Below are positions 1-9,229 of a stretch of 60,962 nucleotides of DNA, one piece after another. The notes beneath the pieces were generated by a model that worked only from the letters and a program-made list of their open reading frames with translations, did no database searches and was not told where the DNA came from. Numbering within the stretch: position 1 is the stretch's first letter; every line of letters begins with the position of its first letter. A program made the position numbers and the translations under genes. The stretch lies in contig MEDW01000014.1 of the NCBI GenBank assembly GCA_001724215.1, positions 1-60,962 on the forward strand. The letters are read 5' to 3'. This DNA is from Erythrobacter sp. SCN 62-14. Its GTDB lineage: Bacteria > Pseudomonadota > Alphaproteobacteria > Sphingomonadales > Sphingomonadaceae.

Positions 1-999
1 AGCGAGATTGAGCGAGGAACTGGTAAACTCCCACATCTCCTCCGTCCCGCCGGGCGCGGTGTCCTTGTAGATCGCGCCCGAATGGCGATCGCCTGACAGG
101 ATCACCAACCCGCTGGGGCTGCGGCCTTCGAGCATCTTCAAAAGCCGCGCGCGTTCGAGCGGAAAATTGGTCCAGCCTTCGAATTGGTGCGCAGTGGTGA
201 GCACCTGTGTTGAGGACACCACAATCCGCAAATCGGCAGGCTTGGCCAGTTCTGCCTCAAGCCAGCGCCATTGTTCATCGCCCAGCACGGTGGCGGCCGG
301 ATCATCATTGGGCAGGTACACCCCCAAAGGCGCGCGTTCGCGCGACCACGCCATGCGCTTGAAGTCCGAACGGAAATAGCGCGTGTCGAGCATGATGATT
401 TGCACCCGGTTGCCCTCAGCGCCGAACATATGGCTTTCATAGACACCCGGACGCGCGCGCGCTTCGCCTGTCACGCCCCAGAAAGTGTTGAAAATCTCCT
501 CAGCCCAAGCCTTGAACGGGAAGCGCCCGCCGGCATCATTCAGCCCGTAATCGTGATCGTCCCACGTCACCAGCATCGGAATGCGCGCACGGAAATCGCG
601 GAATTCCGGGTGGCTCGCCTGCAACTCATAGGCACGGCGCAGACTGTCGAGATCAGCGTCCGCATCCCAGCCATTATCGCCATAGACATTATCGCCAATG
701 AACAAGAACGCCTGCGGGCTTTGCTTGGCGATCTCGGCCCACATGTGCTGCGGAGCGGACTGGTGGTTGCAGGAACCAAAGGCGATGCGGGTAAGCGTGG
801 CCGCAGGACTGAGCGCGGGATTGGGACCTGCCACCGGCAGCGTCACCCGCTGGCGCAATTGATCGTAATAGGGTGCAAGCGCTTCGTCCGCAGAAAGGCT
901 CGCAGGCGCGGGGCTCACGGCCTGAGCCATGGCAGGCGCGGCGGTCGCAGCGGTGAAGGCTAGAGCAGCCGTGGCAGTAAGCAGGGACAGGCGGCGCAT
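1..999 (-). CDS. PhoD-like alkaline phosphatase/phosphodiesterase, 3' end outside window
   Basis: Open for 333 codons from ATG at 999 to the window edge with no stop, so the C-terminus is missing. The start has AGGAA about 8 nt upstream and opens a Sec signal peptide (MRRLSLLTATAALAFTAA, cleavage near APAMAQA). The mature part reads as the PhoD/metallophosphatase superfamily: IAFGSCNHQ, then FLFIGDNVYGDN (metal-binding Asp/Asn), VTWDDHDYGLND and VILSGDRHSGAIY near the edge. Such proteins are periplasmic or surface phosphoesterases that release phosphate from phosphodiesters or phospholipids. I could not determine the substrate. It lies downstream of folP in the same direction after 87 nt. Confidence 0.85.
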   Translation of the reverse strand, partial: MRRLSLLTATAALAFTAATAAPAMAQAVSPAPASLSADEALAPYYDQLRQRVTLPVAGPNPALSPAATLTRIAFGSCNHQSAPQHMWAEIAKQSPQAFLFIGDNVYGDNGWDADADLDSLRRAYELQASHPEFRDFRARIPMLVTWDDHDYGLNDAGGRFPFKAWAEEIFNTFWGVTGEARARPGVYESHMFGAEGNRVQIIMLDTRYFRSDFKRMAWSRERAPLGVYLPNDDPAATVLGDEQWRWLEAELAKPADLRIVVSSTQVLTTAHQFEGWTNFPLERARLLKMLEGRSPSGLVILSGDRHSGAIYKDTAPGGTEEMWEFTSSSLNLA

Positions 1000-1044
1000 C
1001 GCAGTTTCCTCATGAGATAATATCACACCTCTTTGGCGGGCCTG

Positions 1045-1065
1045 TGTGACACTTGCAAGTCACAG
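1045..1065. promoter_or_regulatory. Palindrome upstream of the PhoD-like gene
   Basis: ACTTGCAAGT at 1051-1060 is a perfect 10-bp palindrome. It is flanked by TGTGAC and CACAG, which lengthen it with one small bulge. It sits about 50-60 nt before the PhoD-like start and about 25 nt after the folP stop, so it could be an operator or a folP transcript-end hairpin. There is no T-tract, and no regulator is recognised. Confidence 0.25.
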
Positions 1066-1086
1066 CGCCAAGTGCGTGTGCCTGCT

Positions 1087-2202
1087 TCAATCCAGCGGCG
1101 GCAGGTGGGCAAAATCAGTGAGCGCCGCATCGCGCAGGCCGCGCCAGACATTGCGCGCCTGCACGGTGGCGGCAACATCATGGACGCGCAGGATATGCAC
1201 GCCTGCTGCCATCCCCTGCAAAGCCAGCGCGAGCGATCCGGCAAGCCGATCCTCGGCCGCTTCCTCGCGGCTCAATGCCCCGATCATCCGCTTGCGGCTC
1301 GCCCCCAGCATAAGCGGACTGCCGAGCGCGTGGAACAACGCAAGCGCATTCATCAGCTTCAGATTGTCGCTGAGTGACTTGCCAAAGCCAATGCCGGGAT
1401 CAAGCACGATGCGCGCCGGATCAACGCCCGCTGCGATTGCCCGCGCCCGCGCATCGCGCAGGAAATCGAACACCTCGAACACCACGTCAGCATATTCGCC
1501 GCCCGCGTGGAGATCCTCGCCGCTGCCGGGTGCATGCATCAGCACCACCGGACATCCCGTCTTGGCGACAAGCTCAATCGAGCGCGGATCGAACCGCAAC
1601 GCCGAAACATCATTGGCCATGTGTGCGCCCGCTTGCAAAGCGGCCTCCAAAACGCCGGCGCGCCGCGTATCCACGCTGATCGCAGCGCCCATCGCGGCGC
1701 AATATTCAACCGCCGGCAGCACGCGGGTGAGTTCCTCGCCCTCCCATGTGCGTGCAGCACCAGGCCGCGTGCTTTCCCCGCCAATGTCGATGATCGCAGC
1801 CCCTGCCTCCAGCATGGCGGCGGCATGAGCGCGGCCGTCCTCGATCTCATCAAAGCTGCCGCCGTCGGAAAAACTGTCGGGCGTTACATTCAGGATACCC
1901 ATGATCTGCGGTTGATCGAGCCGGATGGTGCGGGCACCCAGTTGCAGGGGGGCATGGGCCTTTTGCAAATGAGCCCATTGTTCGCGCGCCTCGCCCTGAA
2001 GATTATCGGGCAAGCGGGCCAGCACCGCTTCCATGCTATCGCGCGTGGCGAGATGCCGCTCGCGCACCGCGCCGTCCTCGCGCACAATAAGCGCAAATTC
2101 GCGGGCATAGGCCATTGATCCGCCAAGCCGCAGCGCATCGCCATCGGCAGCTTGCGGACCGGAAACCAAAGTGATCGGGCACAGATAGACAGATCGTGTC
2201 AT
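1087..2202 (-). CDS. folP: Dihydropteroate synthase with N-terminal extension
   Basis: Condenses 6-hydroxymethyl-dihydropterin pyrophosphate with p-aminobenzoate in folate synthesis; the sulfonamide target. The 371-residue product has the TIM-barrel signatures MGILNVTPDSFSDGG at about 101-115 and IDIGGESTRPG at about 138-148, followed by the late NDVSALR, VLMHAPG and GIGFGKS motifs. Classical FolP is about 280 residues, so roughly 90 residues are extra at the N-terminus (YLCPITLVSG, GDALRLGGS). As I recall, similar extensions occur in sphingomonad FolP. A later in-frame ATG near 2114 is possible, but I prefer 2202 because those N-terminal motifs look conserved. Confidence 0.93.
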   Translation of the reverse strand: MTRSVYLCPITLVSGPQAADGDALRLGGSMAYAREFALIVREDGAVRERHLATRDSMEAVLARLPDNLQGEAREQWAHLQKAHAPLQLGARTIRLDQPQIMGILNVTPDSFSDGGSFDEIEDGRAHAAAMLEAGAAIIDIGGESTRPGAARTWEGEELTRVLPAVEYCAAMGAAISVDTRRAGVLEAALQAGAHMANDVSALRFDPRSIELVAKTGCPVVLMHAPGSGEDLHAGGEYADVVFEVFDFLRDARARAIAAGVDPARIVLDPGIGFGKSLSDNLKLMNALALFHALGSPLMLGASRKRMIGALSREEAAEDRLAGSLALALQGMAAGVHILRVHDVAATVQARNVWRGLRDAALTDFAHLPPLD

Positions 2203-2260
2203 AGCCTGACCTGCCTACTCCGGCTTGAACGCCAGACAAAGCCCTCGGCCCGCTCCTGCC

Positions 2261-2298
2261 AACAGAAAAGGCCGCGCCAGTAACAAGCGCGGCCTTCC
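2261..2298 (-). terminator. Rho-independent terminator of the outer-membrane barrel gene
   Basis: AAGGCCGCGC (2268-2277) and GCGCGGCCTT (2287-2296) form a perfect 10-bp stem with a 9-nt loop. On the minus strand the stem is followed by TTTTCTG. It lies 38 nt past the barrel gene's stop codon and before folP begins. Confidence 0.8.
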
Positions 2299-2335
2299 CT
2301 TGGTTTGCGACCCTCAGGAGGGCTCTTATAAAGGC

Positions 2336-3124
2336 TTAGTTGCCGAACTTGACCCGCACACCAGCAGTCAGGAGCGACTGGTGGTTCTGGATGCCGAGCG
2401 TGGCGGGCAAAAGATCAAGGTCGATGTCTGCGCGATTGCCATTGGCGCGGTAAGTGTACTGGCCGAACAGTTCCGCACGCGGCGACAGTTCATAGGAAGC
2501 ACCTGCCATCAGCTGATAGGCGATGCCGGCCTGATTGCCAGAGCCCACCTCGACGCCCGAAGGGCGGAAGTCCACATCAACCCAGTTCACACCTGCGCCA
2601 GCGCCGATGTAGGGCTTGAACGCGGTGCCGGTGTCGATGTCATAAAAGACGTTGGCAAACAGGCCGAAATTGCTGACCCGGCCTTGGCCATCGGCAATCA
2701 CCGCACCAACAGTGGGGTTGGCCGGATTGGCCGGACCACGGGTGAGCACCGCAGAATCGACGCCATCAATATTGGCGCCGCCCACCAGCAGATCAAAGTG
2801 GCTGCCGACGTCATAGCGGCTATAGGCCGCTTCGACTTCGAGACGGAAGCCGTTGTTGAACTTGTAGCCAACCTGGCCCGACAGCGCGAAGCCGGTGTCA
2901 AAATCCGTGTCCCAGGCAAGCGGAGTGCCATTGGGGATTGCGCCAAAATCGTCGGTGGCCGGAACCGCACCCGTGAATGCACCACGGTTCTTGCTGTCGC
3001 CCGGCAGGGAAACACCCGCGCCGATACCAACGTAAACGCCTTCGTCGGCCATGGCAGCGGTGGGGAACGCGGCCACAGCGGCGGTGCCTGCTGCGATCAG
3101 GCAGAGCTTCTTGTTAAGCTTCAT
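2336..3124 (-). CDS. Outer-membrane beta-barrel protein (OmpA-barrel/opacity type)
   Basis: A 262-residue protein with a Sec signal peptide (MKLNKKLCLIAAGTAAVAAF, cleavage near AAMADEG). It then has alternating hydrophobic/polar strands typical of small 8-stranded barrels: VYVGIGAGVSL, GYKFNNGFRLEVEAAY, FKPYIGAGAGVNWV, QLMAGASYELSPRAELFGQYTY, and a terminal strand VRVKFGN. There is no C-terminal OmpA peptidoglycan-binding domain, so it is barrel only. It is a structural or adhesin-like surface protein; the exact role is unknown. It stands alone, with its own terminator downstream and about 235 nt of upstream region to ccrM. That gap holds an AACAAGTTGTT palindrome near 3259 but no convincing promoter. 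Confidence 0.85.
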   Translation of the reverse strand: MKLNKKLCLIAAGTAAVAAFPTAAMADEGVYVGIGAGVSLPGDSKNRGAFTGAVPATDDFGAIPNGTPLAWDTDFDTGFALSGQVGYKFNNGFRLEVEAAYSRYDVGSHFDLLVGGANIDGVDSAVLTRGPANPANPTVGAVIADGQGRVSNFGLFANVFYDIDTGTAFKPYIGAGAGVNWVDVDFRPSGVEVGSGNQAGIAYQLMAGASYELSPRAELFGQYTYRANGNRADIDLDLLPATLGIQNHQSLLTAGVRVKFGN

Positions 3125-3359
3125 GTTATTTCCTCATGAGTGAACGCCGGTCGGGTCAGGGGGATTTGACCGGTCGAGCCCTCTACGAAGAAATGGTGGG
3201 TTTCGTTGCCCCCATTTGCGACAGAATGTTACTAAGAAACGACAAGCCGTTTCTCTGAACAAGTTGTTAATTTCTCAGCAATCTTGCCGCCACATTTGTG
3301 CCGCAAGCGGGCCGGGAAGCGGGCTTGCAACCACCGCTGAGCGGCACGAATCTGTCCGG

Positions 3360-4523
<1,164 letters not shown>

Positions 4524-4544
4524 TCATTTCCTGCTGTGCAAAAC

Positions 4545-4553
4545 TTATCCACA
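4545..4553 (+). promoter_or_regulatory. Perfect DnaA box upstream of ccrM
   Basis: TTATCCACA matches the canonical DnaA 9-mer exactly. It lies 31-39 nt upstream of the ccrM start, in the leader or promoter region, and is followed 6 nt later by the first of five GANTC sites. A single box is not an origin. It could be a DnaA-dependent control element for ccrM or a chance match. Confidence 0.45.
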
Positions 4554-4558
4554 GGCAT

Positions 4559-4710
4559 GAGTCCTTGAAGAGTCCGCGTCAAGCACGGATTTTGCAGGGT
4601 GCGCCGGTGCGTCGGCCCAGTTCACACGGAACGAAACAAGACCGCCACAAGATATTGAGTCCACTCAGCAACCGGAGACTCGACATCAAGGGGTGTGGCG
4701 CAAAAGACTC
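4559..4710. promoter_or_regulatory. Cluster of five GANTC sites upstream of ccrM
   Basis: GANTC occurs at 4559 (GAGTC), 4570 (GAGTC), 4657 (GAGTC), 4677 (GACTC) and 4706 (GACTC). That is five sites in 152 bp, against about 0.6 expected by chance at equal base frequencies. These are CcrM targets in front of the gene for the enzyme itself, which points to methylation-dependent autoregulation. No clear -35/-10 pair was identified within the cluster. Confidence 0.6.
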
Positions 4711-5632
4711 AAACGAACACCCACACGATGTTGGCTGCAAAAATGGCTGCCATAACCCCGCCCGCCAGCCGCCCGATCGTGCCGCCCCGCCACAAGAGCA
4801 CCAGCAGCATCATCGCACTTGCGCTCATCAATCCAGCTTGTGCGCCGCCAAGGCTTTCAGGGACAGGTTGAGGCGCGATTGCCATCGTCACCCCGCCGAT
4901 CAGCAGGATGTTGTAGATGTTGGAGCCCACTACATTGCCAAGCGCAAGGCCGGCCCGCCCTCGCAAAGCAGCGGCGAGCGAGGCGGCGAGTTCGGGCAGG
5001 CTTGTGCCGATCGCCACGACGGTAAGGCCAATCGCAGTCTCGGAAACGCCCGCTAACAGCGCCAGATCAATCGCGCCGTCCACCAACGCCTGCCCGCCTG
5101 CAATAAGCGACACAAGGCCCGCAGCAAAAAACCCCAGCGCTGTCAGCCAACCAGGCGGTGAGCCGAGCGGTTCGTCTTCTGCAAGGCCGCCGCTCGGGTG
5201 GGCATAGCGCCACCATATATAGATCCCGAGCAAGCCCAAAGCCCCCAGCCCGATGCCGCGCGCGCCCAACCCGCCAAGCGCCAGGGCCCACAGGCTAAGG
5301 CTTGCGCCCAGCGCCACCACGGCATCGCGCCGCCCCATACCCGAAATTGCAATCGGTGCGACCAATGCGGTCACTCCCAGAATAAGCAGCGAATTGGCGA
5401 TGTTCGAGCCGACAATGTTGCCCCAGGCAATCCCAGCCGAGCCCGCCAGCGCCGCCTGAACGCTCGCCACCATTTCGGGCATCGAAGTCGCAGCCCCCAC
5501 GATCACGAGGCCGGTGAACAGGGTCGAGACGCGCAATCGCTGCGCAATTCCAACCGCGCCGCGCACCAGCAATTCGCCGCCCAGCGCAAGGCCGGCAAGG
5601 CCGCCCAAAACAAGCAGTATCGCGCTTGTCAT
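4709..5632 (-). CDS. Calcium/sodium antiporter (CaCA family, YrbG-like)
   Basis: A 307-residue integral membrane protein with about ten hydrophobic segments. It carries the two duplicated alpha-repeat signatures of the CaCA superfamily: GNIVGSNIANSLLILG in the first half and GNVVGSNIYNILLIGG in the second, each after a TSLPE/TSMPE motif (ATSMPEMVASVQAAL, IGTSLPELAASLAAAL). This duplicated, inverted-topology layout is diagnostic of Na+/Ca2+ (or K+-dependent) exchangers of the inner membrane. It begins 3 nt after the rnhB stop, so it is co-transcribed with rnhB. Confidence 0.92.
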   Translation of the reverse strand: MTSAILLVLGGLAGLALGGELLVRGAVGIAQRLRVSTLFTGLVIVGAATSMPEMVASVQAALAGSAGIAWGNIVGSNIANSLLILGVTALVAPIAISGMGRRDAVVALGASLSLWALALGGLGARGIGLGALGLLGIYIWWRYAHPSGGLAEDEPLGSPPGWLTALGFFAAGLVSLIAGGQALVDGAIDLALLAGVSETAIGLTVVAIGTSLPELAASLAAALRGRAGLALGNVVGSNIYNILLIGGVTMAIAPQPVPESLGGAQAGLMSASAMMLLVLLWRGGTIGRLAGGVMAAIFAANIVWVFV

Positions 5633-5635
5633 CGC

Positions 5636-6262
5636 CTAAAGCAGCGCCAATTGCGCGACGGGTGCAAAACTGCGGCGATGCAGCGGCGCAGGACCATGTT
5701 CACGCAGCGCCGCCATGTGCTCTGCCGAGCCATAGCCCTTGTTGCGCTCCCACCCGTACTGCGGGAATTCGCGCGCAGCCTCACACATGATCCGGTCGCG
5801 CCATTCCTTGGCCACGATCGAGGCTGCCGAGATCACAGGTTCGCTGCCATCGCCCCCGACAATCGCGCGCGCCTGCCATCGCCATTCGGGCACGCGGGCG
5901 TGCGGCGTGAGATTGCCATCGATCAGCACTTCGCAAGGCTCTGCAGCGGCCAGCGCCTGCGTCAAAGTGGCCACCGCGCGGGTCATGGCCAGCATGGTCG
6001 CCTGCAAGATGTTGACCCGGTCGATCTCGTCCGCCTCGGCGATCCCCACCGCCCAGCAGCACGAGCCGCGGATGGCCTCATCAAGCACCGCACGCCGACG
6101 CGCGGAAAGCTTCTTGGAATCATCAAGCCCCGGCGGTATCTCGTCACCCAGCACCACAGCAGCAGCCACCACCGGCCCTGCCAGTGGCCCCCGCCCTGCC
6201 TCATCGACGCCAATGGCAAAGCCCTTGGCACCGAATGCAAACTTGTGAGTTATCCCTAGCAT
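5636..6262 (-). CDS. rnhB: Ribonuclease HII
   Basis: Cleaves the RNA strand of RNA/DNA hybrids and single ribonucleotides in DNA. GVDEAGRGPLAGPVVAAAVVL near the N-terminus carries the first catalytic Asp-Glu pair. DDSKKLS, VLIDGN and SAASIVAKEWRD supply the remaining motifs. Starting at ATG 6262 gives 208 residues, the usual length. The frame stays open further upstream, but that part overlaps the divergent dehydrogenase gene and carries no conserved sequence. The ATG overlaps the plus-strand ATG of that gene within one CATG. Confidence 0.93.
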   Translation of the reverse strand: MLGITHKFAFGAKGFAIGVDEAGRGPLAGPVVAAAVVLGDEIPPGLDDSKKLSARRRAVLDEAIRGSCCWAVGIAEADEIDRVNILQATMLAMTRAVATLTQALAAAEPCEVLIDGNLTPHARVPEWRWQARAIVGGDGSEPVISAASIVAKEWRDRIMCEAAREFPQYGWERNKGYGSAEHMAALREHGPAPLHRRSFAPVAQLALL

Positions 6263-7412
6263 GACCACCCATTCCCATGCGCTGATCGCCTTCTCGCTCC
6301 CCGCTGCCTTGCTGGCAAGCTGTGCCAATGCCGAAACCGGTAACAACGCAGCAGCCGAGGCTGCATTTGCCACCGCCACCATAGGCGAATTCGACGAGCC
6401 GTGGGCAATCCGCTTTGCGCCGGGAACCGAAACCCTGTTCATCACCGAAAAGGCAGGCACGCTTAAGGTGATGGACACCAAGACCGGCACGATTGGGATC
6501 GTCGAAGGCGTGCCGGAGGTGGATTATGGCGGTCAGGGCGGGCTGGGCGATGTGGCGTTCCTGCCGGGCGAGGCATCGCAACCGCTCGATGGCCGCATCA
6601 TCTATCTCACCTGGGCGGAGGCAGGCGATAATGACACGCGCGGCGCCGCTGCCGGGCGCGGCGTGCTCGTGTGCCCTGCTATCACCGATTGCCGGATCAA
6701 GGAATTCGCCGTGATCTGGCGGCAGGATGAAAAGGTAACGGGCCGCGGACATTATTCGCACCGCATCACCTTTGATCCCAATGGCCGCCATATGTATATC
6801 GCCAGCGGGGAACGCCAGAAAATGCTTCCCGCACAGGATCTCTCCAACAATCTCGGCACGATTGTGCGTCTCAAGCTGGATGGTGCACCGGCCAAGGAAA
6901 ACCCCTTTGAAGCGCGCGGCGGCACATCGGCGCAGATCTTCTCTTACGGACATCGCAACATTCTGGGCATGGCATGGGACGCCTCAGGCCGTCTGTGGGA
7001 AGTGGAACACGGGCCGGCGGGGGGGGATGAACTCAACCTCGTCAAACGCGCTGCCAATTACGGCTGGCCGCTGGTTTCGGACGGCGATCATTACAATGGC
7101 GACAAGATCCCTGCCAACGCCACCCGGCCTGATCTCACCCAGCCTGTGATCAACTGGACGCCGGTGATTGCCCCGTCTGATATGCTGATCTATTCGGGCA
7201 AGATGTTTGGCCCGTGGAAGGGCGAGGCGCTGATCACCGGCCTTTCCACTCAGGCGATCATCCGCGTCAGCTTTGATGGCGAAACCGCGCGTGAAACAGC
7301 GCGCTACCCCTTTGCGCGGCGGCTGCGTTCGCTCACGGAAGGGCCCGATGGCGCGGTGTGGGTGGCCGAGGATGGCAAGAGCGCGCGGCTTCTGAAACTC
7401 ACCCCGCAATAA
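6261..7412 (+). CDS. PQQ-dependent sugar dehydrogenase (YliI/GSDH family), lipoprotein
   Basis: A 383-residue predicted lipoprotein: short hydrophobic signal then LLASC lipobox at about residues 17-21. The rest is a six-bladed soluble glucose/aldose dehydrogenase propeller: DEPWAIRFAPGTETLFITEK, YGGQGGLGDVAFLPG, HYSHRITFDPNG, FSYGHRNILGMAWD, EHGPAGGDELNLV and ANYGWPLVSDGDHYNG. These enzymes oxidise the C1 hydroxyl of aldoses using PQQ and Ca2+ in the periplasm. No PQQ biosynthesis gene is in the window. The ribosome-binding site is weak, and the start codon is interleaved with that of rnhB on the opposite strand. Confidence 0.9.
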   Translation: MTTHSHALIAFSLPAALLASCANAETGNNAAAEAAFATATIGEFDEPWAIRFAPGTETLFITEKAGTLKVMDTKTGTIGIVEGVPEVDYGGQGGLGDVAFLPGEASQPLDGRIIYLTWAEAGDNDTRGAAAGRGVLVCPAITDCRIKEFAVIWRQDEKVTGRGHYSHRITFDPNGRHMYIASGERQKMLPAQDLSNNLGTIVRLKLDGAPAKENPFEARGGTSAQIFSYGHRNILGMAWDASGRLWEVEHGPAGGDELNLVKRAANYGWPLVSDGDHYNGDKIPANATRPDLTQPVINWTPVIAPSDMLIYSGKMFGPWKGEALITGLSTQAIIRVSFDGETARETARYPFARRLRSLTEGPDGAVWVAEDGKSARLLKLTPQ

Positions 7413-7458
7413 GAATCCATTGGGCAGCGCGAGCGAAAGCGATTAGGCGCGCGGCCCG

Positions 7459-8001
7459 ATGAGCCAGAACACCGCCAGCCTGATTCCCCTGTCCGCCGCG
7501 CCACCAGAGATGGTGGAGGCCGTGCTTGACCGCGCCTTTGGTCCGGATCGTCACGCACGCACCGCCTATCGCATTCGCGCTGACATGGCGCCGCTGGATG
7601 CTTTGAGCTTTGCCGCGCTCGACGAAAATGATCTTCTCGTCGGCACGATCCAGTGTTGGCCGATTGGTCTTTTGACACCCCAAGGCGCTCAAGTGCCCTT
7701 GGTGATGGTGGGGCCGGTCGCGGTGGTTCCCGAAAGGCAGGGCGAAGGTTTTGGCGTGGGCCTGATGAGCGCGATGATCGACGCCGATGCGCGCCTTGCC
7801 GAGGCGAATGGTGCATCGCTGCCGCAGGTGTTGATTGGCGATGCAGAATATTACGGGCGCTGGGGCTTCAGCGATGCTGCGACCAAGGGCTGGCGCTGTC
7901 CCGGCCCCTATGAACAGCACCGGCTGCTGGCACGCGGCGCGGCGCTTGTCGCAATGCCCGCAGAAGGCATGCTCGGCCCGTGGGGCAGCGCCGCCGCCTA
8001 G
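7459..8001 (+). CDS. GNAT-family N-acetyltransferase
   Basis: A 180-residue single-domain protein of GNAT type. VMVGPVAVVPERQGEGFGVGLMSAMIDADARL contains the acetyl-CoA pyrophosphate loop (R/QxxGxG/A: RQGEGFGVGL), followed by the beta5/alpha4 element VLIGDAEYYGRWGF. The substrate is unknown. The YYGRWGFSDA ending resembles the YhbS-like subgroup. It lies 46 nt after the dehydrogenase gene in the same direction. Confidence 0.85.
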   Translation: MSQNTASLIPLSAAPPEMVEAVLDRAFGPDRHARTAYRIRADMAPLDALSFAALDENDLLVGTIQCWPIGLLTPQGAQVPLVMVGPVAVVPERQGEGFGVGLMSAMIDADARLAEANGASLPQVLIGDAEYYGRWGFSDAATKGWRCPGPYEQHRLLARGAALVAMPAEGMLGPWGSAAA

Positions 8002-8057
8002 GCTTTTGGCGCCCGAGCCTCTTGGCTAGCCTGCCGTGATCTGGCATCGCTTGGCCT

Positions 8058-8621
8058 ATGCCCTACGAGCCGCCACCTTACCTGTCCGAACTCAACCTTG
8101 AGCAGATTGCCGAACTGGTCGCTGCACGCAAATTGCCACCCGTGGAGCAATGGACGCCCACCAGACTGGGCGAAAGCGAGATGCGGATTGCCACCGATGG
8201 CACGTGGTATCACCAAGAGGGTCCTATAAGGCGAGAGGCCATGGTGCGAGCCTTTGCAGGGCTCCTCACCCGCGACGCGAGCGGCGCGCATTGGCTGGTG
8301 ACGCCGTTTGAAAAGCTTTCCATCGAAGTGGATGATGCCGCCTTTGTCGCGGTCGATTGCGCGGCGCGCGACGGTGCACTGGTGTTTCGGCTGAACACCG
8401 ATGATCTGGTGATTGCCGGGCCGGACAATCCCTTGCGCGCAGGTGGCGATCCCGAGACCCCGGCGCTTTATCTCAGCGTGCGGCGCGGACTGGAGGCACG
8501 TCTCAACCGCTCGACCTATGCCCAGCTTGCCGACATCGCACTGGAAGCGGGCGAGGATTGGGTGGTGGAAAGCATGGGCGCGCGCTTTTCGCTGCTACCG
8601 CCCGGCGCATCTGCCGCATGA
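8058..8621 (+). CDS. DUF1285 family protein
   Basis: 187 residues, matching the DUF1285 pattern as I recall it: ATDGTWYHQEGPIRREAMVRAFAGLL near the N-terminus, then HWLVTPFEKLSIEVDDAAFVAV, and later GGDPETPALYLSVRRGLEARLNR. No enzymatic motif, signal peptide or membrane segment is visible; it should be cytosolic. Its stop overlaps the next gene's start (ATGA), so it is translationally coupled to the NUDIX hydrolase and the CCA enzyme. As I recall, this trio recurs in alphaproteobacteria. Confidence 0.85.
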   Translation: MPYEPPPYLSELNLEQIAELVAARKLPPVEQWTPTRLGESEMRIATDGTWYHQEGPIRREAMVRAFAGLLTRDASGAHWLVTPFEKLSIEVDDAAFVAVDCAARDGALVFRLNTDDLVIAGPDNPLRAGGDPETPALYLSVRRGLEARLNRSTYAQLADIALEAGEDWVVESMGARFSLLPPGASAA

Positions 8622-9229
8622 GCGCCTTTGCCGACACCCTCACGCGGCTTTTTGCCGAAGGCCACGCTGCGCCCATCCCCGATCTTCTCAGCGATGCGCA
8701 ATTTGCCCGCGATGGTCGCCGCACGCCTGCCGCTGTGCTGATCGCGGTAACTGATGTGGCTGATAATCCGCAGGTTATTCTTACCCAACGCCCCAACACC
8801 ATGCGCGATCATCCCGGGCAGGTCGCCTTTCCTGGCGGCAAGATAGATGCAGGCGAAGACGCCATCACCGCTGCCCTGCGCGAAGCCGAGGAGGAACTCG
8901 CCCTGCCGCGCCAAGCGGTCCAGGTGATCGGAGTGAGCGATGACTATGTCACCGGCACGGGCTTTGTGGTGACGCCGGTGGTGGGTGTTGTCCCGCCGGG
9001 CTTGCCGCTGGTGCCGCACCCGTCCGAAGTCGCCGCCGTCTTCACCGCGCCGCTTGGCCTGCTGCTTGATTCCTCGCAATGGCAGACCAACGAGGTGTTC
9101 TGGCGCGGGGCCAACCGGCGCTATCTTGAAATGGACTATCAGGGCTTTCGCATCTGGGGGGTGACGGCGGCGATCCTCGCCAACCTTGCGCGGCGGATCG
9201 CCTATGAGAAGCTCAGCGATGTTGCGTGA
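8618..9229 (+). CDS. NUDIX hydrolase, CoA pyrophosphatase type
   Basis: A 203-residue protein starting at ATG 8618, overlapping the DUF1285 stop by 4 bp. The Nudix box is GGKIDAGEDAITAALREAEEEL, preceded by ILTQRPNTMRDHPGQVAFPGG, the extended UPF0035 signature of CoA pyrophosphatases (NudL-like). It would hydrolyse CoA or oxidised CoA to 3',5'-ADP and phosphopantetheine. The longer upstream frame is read inside DUF1285 and is not used. Confidence 0.92.
   Translation: MSAFADTLTRLFAEGHAAPIPDLLSDAQFARDGRRTPAAVLIAVTDVADNPQVILTQRPNTMRDHPGQVAFPGGKIDAGEDAITAALREAEEELALPRQAVQVIGVSDDYVTGTGFVVTPVVGVVPPGLPLVPHPSEVAAVFTAPLGLLLDSSQWQTNEVFWRGANRRYLEMDYQGFRIWGVTAAILANLARRIAYEKLSDVA

Noticed and set aside
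6263..6490. N-terminal extension of rnhB
   Set aside because: Would overlap the sugar dehydrogenase gene; the RNase HII fold begins just after ATG 6262.
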